Source of the DNA: JAZKDW01 sp040387375
Lineage (GTDB): Bacteria; Pseudomonadota; Gammaproteobacteria; Burkholderiales; Burkholderiaceae_D
DNA length: 64,000 nucleotides
Assembly: GCA_040387375.1 (NCBI GenBank)
Contig: JAZKDW010000015.1
Location: forward strand, 186,001-250,000
Direction: 5' to 3'
Below are positions 7,063-14,657 of the stretch, one piece after another; position 1 is the stretch's first letter, and the number at the start of each line of letters is the position of its first letter. The position numbers were made by a program, and so were the translations under genes. A model generated the notes under the pieces. It worked only from the letters and a program-made list of their open reading frames with translations. It made no database searches and had not been told where the DNA came from.

Positions 7063-7841
7063 TTGCCTCCTGTAAGTGAAACTCGCAGCTTGGCGAAAGC
7101 CTTATCGCGATGGGTTCGAATTGTCTTTTCCGACTTTCCGAGTACTTTAGCCATAGTAACGACGTTAGGATCGATTGAATCGATTGGAATTTCTTGACGC
7201 AACATTTCGATAATCCTGTTTTGCAATGGTGATAGCTCTTCCATCGCCACTTCCAGGCTAGACCGGTAAATATAATCGTCAATGACAGATGGGTTGAATG
7301 GATCGTAAGAACCGGCAGCCTCTTCTACCTCGGCATCGATCTCACCGCTGTCGTCGCTTGCATCCACTTCAGTGCTGCGATTCTCTTCCTTCCAGGCTTT
7401 TCCCTGAGCACTAAGTTTTAACATGGCAAGAGCGCCTTTGAAGTCAACTTCAAAGAAGTCGAGGCGCTCCACATACTCAAGACGCTCTTCCATCAACAGC
7501 TTCACGAACTTATCGTAAACCTGCTCAACAACCTGACTTTTCGTAAAAGACACTGTTTTACCATCCGGATTTTCAACCCGTGGCAGTGAGCGGCGCACTC
7601 GCTCAGCAAGGATCTTGAAGAGTTGCTCAAAAAGTATTTCATCCTTGGCGACCGAGCTTTTACGCACGAAGTGCAAAATACATTGGCTGGGAACATATTG
7701 GGCCTGCCCCTTAAGCAGGCGGCACCTAGCGACAAGGTCACTCTTCGAAATAAGGTAAAGTTCGCCCAAGGTCTGTTCTACGTCGGGAAATCGTATGTAT
7801 AAGCTGCCATCAGACCTACATTTGCGCAGTGGGACAATCAC
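7059..7841 (-). CDS. Sigma-70-like factor or sigma region 4 protein
   Basis: 260 residues. The last 60 residues form a recognisable sigma region 4/LuxR-like helix-turn-helix: LSPLQNRIIEMLRQ, then VVTMAKVLGKSEKTIRTHRDKAFAKLR. The first half is helical and basic and may hold region 2-like helices, but no clear core-binding motif is visible. An acidic linker (about 155-190) separates the two. It is the first gene of the operon with the small regulator and the IrrE-UvrD fusion, and its promoter must lie in the shared divergent region. It probably activates its own operon when released from control; this is inference. Base composition is between that of the island and the host. Confidence 0.65.
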   Translation of the reverse strand: MIVPLRKCRSDGSLYIRFPDVEQTLGELYLISKSDLVARCRLLKGQAQYVPSQCILHFVRKSSVAKDEILFEQLFKILAERVRRSLPRVENPDGKTVSFTKSQVVEQVYDKFVKLLMEERLEYVERLDFFEVDFKGALAMLKLSAQGKAWKEENRSTEVDASDDSGEIDAEVEEAAGSYDPFNPSVIDDYIYRSSLEVAMEELSPLQNRIIEMLRQEIPIDSIDPNVVTMAKVLGKSEKTIRTHRDKAFAKLRVSLTGGK

Positions 7842-8102
7842 AACAAGCTCCCTTCAATGTCGAACGACTTAATTTAGATCATCAATGCCCATACTGACAA
7901 AACAACTACAAATACCAATTTAAGGGAACTTGTGGGACGGAAGATCAACTAAATATCAATTATCTTGGTAAGATTTGTCAGGAAATTGTATCTGCCGAGC
8001 ATATTCTTGCACTATTTTTAATATTGATCAACTAAATGTCATTGATTTTTTATTGATCGAACTAGGAATCTCGCTTATATTGATAGTGAGGGGAAAATAA
8101 TT
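7842..8102. promoter_or_regulatory. Divergent control region with 12-bp direct repeat
   Basis: This A+T-rich 261-bp gap separates two divergent operons. GATCAACTAAAT occurs exactly twice (7943-7954 and 8026-8037), and a relaxed copy GATCGAACTAG follows at 8056-8066. TTGATC/TTGATA-type words recur through 8022-8083. GAGGGG at 8088-8093 is the ribosome binding site for the plus-strand operon. The repeats are good candidates for binding sites of the sigma-like protein (7059-7841) or the winged-helix protein (8103-8801). Exact promoters cannot be assigned with confidence. Confidence 0.55.
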
Positions 8103-8801
8103 ATGAAAAATCATGAATGGGCGTTACTTGATCGCCTTACCGAGAAATTCGAAAAGACCTCTGACTTTCAGCCAGAAATATTTTTGGCGCTTGCAGAAAG
8201 ATTGGAAGAAGCTCTGTCTGCCCAATCTCGTATTCCAGTTCACTCTTTAGCCACCCAATTAGGCGCGCTATTAAAGAAAGTGATGCGTAAGTCGCCGCGT
8301 GAAGCGGTATTGGCAGCTCAAGGTACCGCGGCCTCCGATACAGTCGAGGCCGCAACGTATTTGCTCGGACAAATAAGTTTTGCGCAGCTATTGGCAGCTC
8401 AAGTTACTGAGCGTCGAGCCGACGATAAATTTCTAGATATCATTCGCGATGTTCGTTACAAGGAAATAGTAAATTCACTTCTACAACACGATTGCACTGG
8501 TGTAGAACTAGTAGCTCGAACTAGTGAACAGCCTGAAACAGTCAGTAGAAAACTGAAGGTTCTCCGAGAGCTTGGAATTAGTGATTTTCGGCGTGAGGGG
8601 AACAAGCTACTAAATTTTCTAACTCCGTCTGCTAAGGCAGTTATTGCAGAGCCAGAAAAAACTAGCGAGGTGCAAACTAAGCAAAATCTAATACGGTCTG
8701 ACGTCATTAATGCCATTCTCGAAAATGAACCACCTTACATGCGCGCACTGAATAATTTCTCAACGAATAGCTCTCCTCTACAGAGGGTTGCCTCGCGATG
8801 A
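8103..8801 (+). CDS. Winged-helix protein of the KGGVGR ATPase operon
   Basis: 232 residues. Residues 112-182 look like a winged helix-turn-helix: a helix at DVRYKEIVNSLL, a TSEQPETVSRKLKVLRELGI recognition segment, and a wing at FRREGNKLLNFLT. The N-terminal 105 residues are helical. The gene is first in a three-gene operon and its stop overlaps the ATPase start by ATGA. Such a protein could regulate the operon, for example through the direct repeats just upstream, or act as a nucleic-acid sensor. The sequence is A+T-rich compared with the host genes, consistent with horizontal transfer. No closer family is recognised. Confidence 0.65.
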   Translation: MKNHEWALLDRLTEKFEKTSDFQPEIFLALAERLEEALSAQSRIPVHSLATQLGALLKKVMRKSPREAVLAAQGTAASDTVEAATYLLGQISFAQLLAAQVTERRADDKFLDIIRDVRYKEIVNSLLQHDCTGVELVARTSEQPETVSRKLKVLRELGISDFRREGNKLLNFLTPSAKAVIAEPEKTSEVQTKQNLIRSDVINAILENEPPYMRALNNFSTNSSPLQRVASR

Positions 8802-11119
8802 AAGAAAAACAAAAGTCAAAGCAAGCAAGCCAAATCATCACCTTTTATTCCTATAAAGGAGGTGTTGGTCGCACCATGGCTGTTGCAAATGTCGCGTTCT
8901 TAGCGGCACAGAATGGACTACGCGTGTTAGTGATGGATTGGGATCTTGAAGCTCCTGGACTAGCCTATTATTTTCGAGGCTTACTTGATAGCTCATCCAA
9001 AAATCTAAAAGAAGCGCGAGGGGTACTCAACGTTATGTGGGAGTGGACTAGTTCGCTTAACAGCGCCACCGAAGAGAACCAATTTAAGGAATTGCAAGAA
9101 CGGTTTGCTTCAGGCGCACCGTTTAAAGAATGCGCACGCCCGCTCCTGCCCGACGCTATTACTTTAGAAGGATCCGCCTTAGATTTTATTGGCGCCGGTA
9201 GCCAAGTAATAAATTGTCCTGATCCTCGCTCTTATGAAGATGCGCTTGCACATCTTTCCTGGCCCGGATTTTTTGATGACAACGCAGGCGGATTTGTATT
9301 AAGCAGCCTTAGAGCGTGGGCAAAATCAAATTATGATTTGATCCTTATTGATAGCCGCACAGGGTTGGCAGATGTCGCTGGAATTTGCACGATGCAGATC
9401 CCTGACAAAGTAGCCTTATGTTTCATCTTGAATCGCCAGAATATCGACGGGGTAGCACACGTGGCGGGCGCTGTCCGGGCCAAACGCCAAGACCAAGTAA
9501 AACTTCACGCTATACCGATGCGCGTATCACGAAGTGACACCCCTGAAGAAAGCGACGCGAAGGCGCGCGCCATCTTAGATTTGACAAAAATCGGTGGATT
9601 CTCATCCGAGTTTGCTCAAAGTGATTTTAAGGACCTCGAAGTACTAGCTGCGGACAATGTTCCATTTTACGAAATATTAGCACCGTTCACAGCACAGAAT
9701 CCCAAGCTGGATCCACTAACAAATAACTACGCGCGGCTTACCGAAAAACTGGCTGGTATAGACATCAAAATTCCGGACATTGCGCCGGAGTTAATCGAAA
9801 TGGTTAGAAGGCGACTGCATCCGCGCCACGCAACAACTGACTATGTAAAGTCACTTGAAATCGCAGAGCCAAGTCGCGCAGTTTCTGAGCTTGAGCGGCT
9901 GATCGAAAGTGCATTCGAATCTGTAGCTGGCGATGACGAACTCGATCGAGATTATCTAATTGCTTTGATTGACGCAGGGCTAATAATAGACGAAATATCT
10001 GACGATCCTGATGAAGCGATTCATCTAAAAAACCGGGTCTTAGATCTGCTTCGAATGCTTGCCACAAAAAACGCGGAAGCTTGGCAAAGTGTGTTTATCA
10101 ATGGGATAGAACGCTATTTAGACTATTCAATGTTCCGCATAGCCGGTGAAGATGAAATTGCGATTTTAGAAGAATTAGACAGCCTCCTAGCAAAATCCGT
10201 AACAGTAAGTACTTGGCTACGTCGCATCAGATATAGGCGTCAAGCAGCATCTGTCTTTTTAAGGCTTAAAAACACCGAGGCTACGATGCAAACGGTTGGC
10301 GAATTCATGAGTCTCGTCAGCGATCTTCTCCGTGGCAGCACTGCTAACTTAGCTGAATTATCGGAAGGTCAAATAGACGAACTCAATGCAGCAGAAGTCG
10401 ACTCTTCATTTTTAAGTGGTGAAGTTCAATTACAGAAGAAAAATCTAGTGAAAGCAGACGAGTTTTACAAACTTGGGTTGCAAAGGCTTAAGGCTAAGGA
10501 CATAGACTTAAGTCGGCACGAATCTGCAAAGACGGAACTCGCACGTCTTGGTTTTTATTTGCACCTGCGGATTGCTACTGAGACTTTTGATCCGAAAAAT
10601 CCAGAAGCTGCGGCCTTGCATGCTATAGCTGCAACCAAGCTCGGAAGTGGACTATCTGCGTCAGTTCTAAACTTTACTCAACTAGCTTCTGCAATTTTGC
10701 GAGTTCCGAAAGACTACAAATATACCGTAACTTTTTGCCAGATTATCCTAAGAGCACAAGAGCGGAGAGGGTTAACGAGGATCGAAAGCTATTATGGCCG
10801 CCAAATTAAATTAGCGACCGAATTTATCTCGGCCATCAGCGGGCTATCGAAAATTCTTGTTTCACATCGAAACGAGGAAGTGGATGAGATCGTTTTACAT
10901 TTAACCGCAATGTCAAACTCAGTAATAAGAAATTTGACACGACGCAAGTCAACTATGGGATCAAAACAGTTAGATGATCTCATTACTCACGGCACTGAGC
11001 TTGTGGACGTTTTGGAGAATTTCGGATTTCCGTTAGAGCAGTTTTCGGAACTTTCGAAATTGCAAGCGAAGTCGAAGCTATTTGATGCACATAGCGAGAG
11101 CCCGACTGATACAGAATGA
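8798..11119 (+). CDS. KGGVGR-variant ParA/MinD-like ATPase with helical repeats
   Basis: 773 residues. The N-terminus carries a deviant Walker A, YKGGVGRTMA at 19-28: the MinD signature Lys (K20) is kept but the usual P-loop Lys is Arg (R25). DWDLEAPGL (D47, D49) is the Walker A-prime region and LILIDSRTGLADV (about 180-192) the switch II region. This is the pattern of KGGVGR-motif AAA-like ATPases found in predicted conflict operons. From about residue 330 on, the protein is alpha-helical with TPR-like spacing, suggesting a sensor or scaffold. It overlaps both neighbours by ATGA, so the three proteins are probably made in fixed ratio. The trigger and output are unknown. Confidence 0.8.
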   Translation: MKEKQKSKQASQIITFYSYKGGVGRTMAVANVAFLAAQNGLRVLVMDWDLEAPGLAYYFRGLLDSSSKNLKEARGVLNVMWEWTSSLNSATEENQFKELQERFASGAPFKECARPLLPDAITLEGSALDFIGAGSQVINCPDPRSYEDALAHLSWPGFFDDNAGGFVLSSLRAWAKSNYDLILIDSRTGLADVAGICTMQIPDKVALCFILNRQNIDGVAHVAGAVRAKRQDQVKLHAIPMRVSRSDTPEESDAKARAILDLTKIGGFSSEFAQSDFKDLEVLAADNVPFYEILAPFTAQNPKLDPLTNNYARLTEKLAGIDIKIPDIAPELIEMVRRRLHPRHATTDYVKSLEIAEPSRAVSELERLIESAFESVAGDDELDRDYLIALIDAGLIIDEISDDPDEAIHLKNRVLDLLRMLATKNAEAWQSVFINGIERYLDYSMFRIAGEDEIAILEELDSLLAKSVTVSTWLRRIRYRRQAASVFLRLKNTEATMQTVGEFMSLVSDLLRGSTANLAELSEGQIDELNAAEVDSSFLSGEVQLQKKNLVKADEFYKLGLQRLKAKDIDLSRHESAKTELARLGFYLHLRIATETFDPKNPEAAALHAIAATKLGSGLSASVLNFTQLASAILRVPKDYKYTVTFCQIILRAQERRGLTRIESYYGRQIKLATEFISAISGLSKILVSHRNEEVDEIVLHLTAMSNSVIRNLTRRKSTMGSKQLDDLITHGTELVDVLENFGFPLEQFSELSKLQAKSKLFDAHSESPTDTE

Positions 11120-12591
11120 CTAAGAATAATCTCGCCAATATTGCGTCGAACACACCTGCAACATTTTTTTTAAAACTCTGGCAAATCACTTCTGCTTTAA
11201 CTGCCTCACAACGCACAACCGGTGAAAACCCACCCACAGACTTTATTAAAGAAGTAGATGCCGCACTGACGGAGGACTCCGGAAATGGCGCGTATAAGCG
11301 ATTAGAGGCTCTGGAGACGGGTTTTAAAGGAAGTAAGCAAGAAATAAATGGCATGCGCTTGGCCATCATGGTACGCATTGACCAAGCCTTTTTATTAATA
11401 CATCCAAGAAGTGTTCTGGTATCAGCAGCAAGCGCTAAAAGGCCGGTTGTTGCTAAATGGCTGCGCGAAATACGAGACAACAGAATTGTTACTGGAAACT
11501 ACTTTGAAAGCGGGCAGTTTCTAGTTATTCCTCGTGGTCCACTTGTACGCAACGCTCGAACTGAATATGTGGCGAACGCTGAAAATCTAGCGGACCGATT
11601 TACAGCAGTTACAGTAATAAACCTATCAGCAGCTCAATTAGACAAGCCGATCGTCGTTCGCCATAAGATAATTGGACCAGACGCTGCTCGCGGTGTAGGA
11701 CTAGGGAAAAAGGACGGACGCGAACACATAGCCTTTATACCAGTAGCAGAATTGGCCTCGGAGCTAACAATTTCTGAACGCCTTATTCCGAACGGAAGCA
11801 TCTTACTAGACTACCGCCTTGACGAAACAATCAAGCCATCCGAGCGAATTATCGGCGCCTTGAAACTCATCGATGATATAGACATCGCCATCGCGCCAGA
11901 ACTAGTAATGACAGAGGTTCAAGCCGATGAACTATCTATCGCTTGTCTAGTAGAAGATTTTAACTCGCCTCGAATAATTATTGCTGGCTCAGGACAAACC
12001 ACTTCTCAAGAAGACGAACAATCTTGGAATGAAGCACGAATAATTAACGGTCTCGGAGCCGAACTTTGGAGGCAAAGGAAAATTTGGCCAGCCGGGATTA
12101 CGTCTTCTCAAGCTGTGGACCTACGCCTGTCTAGTGAAGGCAGTGGCTTATATATGGAAGATACCGCATCAGGAACAGAGCTACTGATTGTTGACGTAGA
12201 CGGCTTGGGCCGATGTGTCGTTCTAATCTGCCAGGATATTAAGCTGGCGGCTGTCCATAGTCTTCTCGATCAATTTCAACCTGATTGGGTATTTACACCG
12301 ATACTTGATAAAGGCGTTGATATTGGACGTTGGGCTCACCAAGAAGTTTTTGCTCTAAGTGAGATATCACGGGCTCGATTTTTAATTTGTACGAGCACTT
12401 CCCTCGCACTCAAACTTGACTCCAAAGCCACGCCGCACTGCGCGTTAGCGCTCGGTCCAAAGACCAGCGACAATGATGATGAAGGCGGCTTAGTGACAAA
12501 ATCTAAGGTTGTAGAAGGCTCATCGCCGGGATACGCTTTTCTCGCATGGCGGGACGGCAAATGGGACAAAACAAGCTTGGGAACAAGGTGA
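11116..12591 (+). CDS. Nitrilase-fold (carbon-nitrogen hydrolase-like) effector candidate
   Basis: 491 residues. The C-terminal half shows the nitrilase triad in order: E262 in IAPELVMTE, K322 in WRQRKIWPAG and C372 in VLICQDI. Spacing (60 and 50 residues) is compatible with the fold. The N-terminal 200 residues match nothing I recognise and may connect to the ATPase. Nitrilase enzymes hydrolyse or transfer amide and nitrile groups; the substrate here cannot be predicted. It is the last gene of the operon and overlaps the ATPase stop by ATGA, so it is the likely effector. A+T-rich, as are its two operon partners. Confidence 0.7.
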   Translation: MTKNNLANIASNTPATFFLKLWQITSALTASQRTTGENPPTDFIKEVDAALTEDSGNGAYKRLEALETGFKGSKQEINGMRLAIMVRIDQAFLLIHPRSVLVSAASAKRPVVAKWLREIRDNRIVTGNYFESGQFLVIPRGPLVRNARTEYVANAENLADRFTAVTVINLSAAQLDKPIVVRHKIIGPDAARGVGLGKKDGREHIAFIPVAELASELTISERLIPNGSILLDYRLDETIKPSERIIGALKLIDDIDIAIAPELVMTEVQADELSIACLVEDFNSPRIIIAGSGQTTSQEDEQSWNEARIINGLGAELWRQRKIWPAGITSSQAVDLRLSSEGSGLYMEDTASGTELLIVDVDGLGRCVVLICQDIKLAAVHSLLDQFQPDWVFTPILDKGVDIGRWAHQEVFALSEISRARFLICTSTSLALKLDSKATPHCALALGPKTSDNDDEGGLVTKSKVVEGSSPGYAFLAWRDGKWDKTSLGTR

Positions 12592-12927
12592 CATTTCAGA
12601 TGATTGGAATGCAAAATGATCGACTATTTCTACGTTAATGGAAAAAGACGCTTCCCGACACAGCTCCTATTAATTACCCAAGCGACAAAAATGAACCTTG
12701 CGGTTTGAGCACCCGCGTCCATCCGTGGGTAACTGGTTTGCACACCGCGCCAAGGCGCCGTGCACAATCGGCAAGCCGATTCCCCAGTTATCCACCGATT
12801 CCTCACGATGTTTGCCTACGGCCTGACGCGCTTCGCTTGCTCAGATTTTTAAAAAACTCAGGACAGAAATAATGCACTTAATGTCGCGTTTGGACAACAT
12901 TTCGAGGAAATCGAACTAAAAAGCAAA
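12592..12927. other. Island right-end region up to the comM junction
   Basis: No credible gene lies in these 336 bases. They hold a structured element (12722-12798) and, at 12851-12925, short repeated words: GGACAGAAATAATG (12863 region) and GGACAACATTTCG (12894 region), with AATGT and ACATT in opposite orientation between them. From base 12928 the sequence becomes typical comM. The repeats look like transposase-binding sites at the end of a mobile element. The precise last base of the element cannot be fixed without the empty site. Confidence 0.5.
12722..12798. repeat. Nested inverted repeats (three stem-loops)
   Basis: Outer arms 12722-12736 and 12784-12798 pair over 15 bases with two mismatches. 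Inside lie two perfect small palindromes with AA centres: GCGCC-AA-GGCGC (12747-12758) and AATCGGC-AA-GCCGATT (12766-12781). The outer right arm contains TTATCCACC, which resembles a DnaA box, and the left arm contains its near complement. The whole could fold as a cruciform or branched RNA. Possible roles are a recombination or transfer site, or a structured RNA; none is proven. Confidence 0.55.
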
Positions 12928-13521
12928 TTGCCCGAATTCGATCGCAAGGTGCTGGAAGTCTTGCGCGAACCGCTGGAGTCCGGTCACATCACCATCTCGC
13001 GCGCGGCGCGGCAAGCGGATTTTCCAGCCCGGTTTCAACTGGTGGCCGCGATGAATCCCTGCCCCTGCGGTTATCTGGGACATTCTTCCAACAAATGCCG
13101 CTGCACGCCTGATCTCGTGACACGCTACCAGAATCGGATTTCCGGTCCGCTGCTCGACCGCATCGACATGCAAATCCTGGTCGGCGCGCTGCCGCATGAC
13201 GACATGCTCAGGCAAGCCGACGGCGAACCATCGGCCGCCGTGGCGATGCGGGTCGAACAGGCGTTTTCCCGGCAAGTCGAGCGCCAGCGCAAGGCCAACA
13301 ATATCCTGACCACCGCCGAAATCGATCTGTATTGCCAGCCCGACGCCGCCGGCGAACAACTGCTGCGCACCGCGATGACACGCCTGAACTGGTCGGCACG
13401 CGCTTATCATCGGGTATTGAAAGTGGCGCGCACGATTGCCGATCTGGCTGGTGCGGAAACGATCGGGCAGGCACAGGTGGCGGAGGCGATCCAGTACCGG
13501 CGGGCGTTGCAGGAGAAATGA
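12928..13521 (+). pseudogene. comM: comM 3' fragment, Mg-chelatase-like competence protein
   Basis: 197 codons matching the C-terminal 40 percent of ComM/YifB (normally about 500 residues). It begins LPEFDRKVLEVLREPLES, that is immediately after the LDE of the Walker B motif, and continues with NPCPCGYLGH, the CRC zinc-like cysteines, and the LLDRIDMQ arginine-finger region to the natural C-terminus. The LON-like N-terminus, Walker A and Walker B are absent, and the preceding sequence is foreign. ComM is a helicase that promotes branch migration during natural transformation, so this strain should lack it unless a second copy exists. comM is a known insertion site for genomic islands in other proteobacteria. 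Confidence 0.88.
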
Positions 13522-13623
13522 GCCGGCACGCAGTGGACCACTGCGGAAAATCGCGCTCACGCCGATTTCAAGCTTGCAAACTGCGTCTATACTTTGCCTC
13601 GGAGACATAAACAAAAGGATCCC

Positions 13624-13695
13624 ATGGCTGCTCGTGAAAACAATCCTGATCCGCTTGACCCGCTGATCATGAGCCCGCGCGAGGCAGATGCATGA
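13624..13695 (+). CDS. 23-residue micro-ORF coupled to the aroE-like gene
   Basis: ATG at 13624 follows AAAAGGAT at good ribosome-binding distance and opens a 23-codon frame rich in Asp, Pro and Leu (starts MAARENNPDP). Its TGA overlaps the ATG of the next gene as ATGA (13692-13695). A TATACT -10-like hexamer lies at 13588-13593. It may be a leader peptide for translational coupling or the remnant of a longer gene. No homologue is recognised. Confidence 0.45.
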   Translation: MAARENNPDPLDPLIMSPREADA

Positions 13696-14537
13696 TCGCG
13701 ATTTCCGGTACCACACGCATTTTCCCGGTGATCGGCTGGCCGGTCGAACAAGTCAAGGCACCGGCGTTATTTAATGCCTATTTCGAACGGCACGACATCG
13801 ATGCCAGGCTGGTGCCACTCAAGATCGAACCGGCAAAATATTGCGCCGCGGTGCGCATGCTGATGGATATTCCGAATATCGGCGGCATCTTCGTTTCCAT
13901 TCCCCACAAGCCGATGACGATCGCCGCAGTCGACCGCGCGACCCGGCGGGCGCTGCTGGCGGGCGCCTGTAACGCGATCTTCAAGGATGCCGGCGGCCAG
14001 ATCGTCGGCGACCTGATCGATGGCGAAGGTTTCATGCGCGCGCTGGCCCGTACCTGCGGCGACACGCTTTTCGACTTTCCGAATGCGAAGGCGCTGGTGG
14101 TCGGTTGCGGCGGTGTCGGATGTGCGATTGCCGCCTCCCTGGCAACCCGGGGCATAGGCCAGCTCGCCATCTGCGACACGCGCGCCGGGGCGGCCGGATC
14201 ATTGCGGGCGCGCCTGCAGGAGGACTTCCCGGGGACCAGGGTGGTGCTCGGAACGCCCGTTGCGAAGGGCTACGACCTGGTGGTCAATTCGACGCCGCTA
14301 GGCATGAGTGCGGATGATCCGATGCCAATTGACCTCGACGAGGTGTCGCCCGCTTGCATCGTGGCCGACTGCGGCATGAAAACCGAAATGACCAGACTGC
14401 TGGCGGAAGGCGCGCGGCGCGGCTGCCGCATCCAGAGAGGCAAGGAAATGCTGATTGAACAGGCGCCGCTTTATCTGGAGCTGTTCGGCTGGCCGGGGGT
14501 GTCGTCGGACGATTTCCGCGTATTGGAGGCGTTATGA
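13692..14537 (+). CDS. Shikimate/quinate dehydrogenase family protein
   Basis: 281 residues of the AroE family, which reduces 3-dehydroshikimate (or a related substrate) with NAD(P)H. The catalytic Lys is K73 in SIPHK and the Asp is D110 in LIDGEGF; the nucleotide-binding GCGGVG is at 138-143, and NSTPLGM follows near 204. The substrate-binding N-terminus departs from true AroE (SIPHKP for the usual TVPHK, LIDGEG for NTDGxG), so it is more likely a shikimate-dehydrogenase-like paralogue than the biosynthetic enzyme. It overlaps a micro-ORF and is followed by the ABC transporter genes in the same direction. Confidence 0.75.
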   Translation: MIAISGTTRIFPVIGWPVEQVKAPALFNAYFERHDIDARLVPLKIEPAKYCAAVRMLMDIPNIGGIFVSIPHKPMTIAAVDRATRRALLAGACNAIFKDAGGQIVGDLIDGEGFMRALARTCGDTLFDFPNAKALVVGCGGVGCAIAASLATRGIGQLAICDTRAGAAGSLRARLQEDFPGTRVVLGTPVAKGYDLVVNSTPLGMSADDPMPIDLDEVSPACIVADCGMKTEMTRLLAEGARRGCRIQRGKEMLIEQAPLYLELFGWPGVSSDDFRVLEAL

Positions 14538-14610
14538 ACCTCGGCAGCTTTGGCATGGAAGTCAGGCTGGATGGCTTGAAAACTGTTTTTTTTATTGCTT
14601 CCCAAGAAAC

Positions 14611-14639
14611 TATAATAACTTAGCAGAATTTAAATCTGC
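14611..14639 (+). promoter_or_regulatory. Promoter and imperfect palindrome before Liv cluster 1
   Basis: A consensus TATAAT -10 lies at 14611-14616; the -35 position is T-rich with poor match. An imperfect palindrome GCAGAATTTAAATCTGC (14623-14639) lies just downstream, at the expected transcript start, and could be an operator. AAGGAG (14647-14652) is the ribosome binding site of the next gene. Confidence 0.5.
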
Positions 14640-14657
14640 ATATACCAAGGAGACGTA

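Noticed and set aside
12722..12798. Integron attC site or chromosomal origin
   Set aside because: The nested repeats recall attC and the DnaA-like box recalls an origin, but no GTTRRRY core, integrase, or cluster of boxes is present, so only a generic structured element is called.
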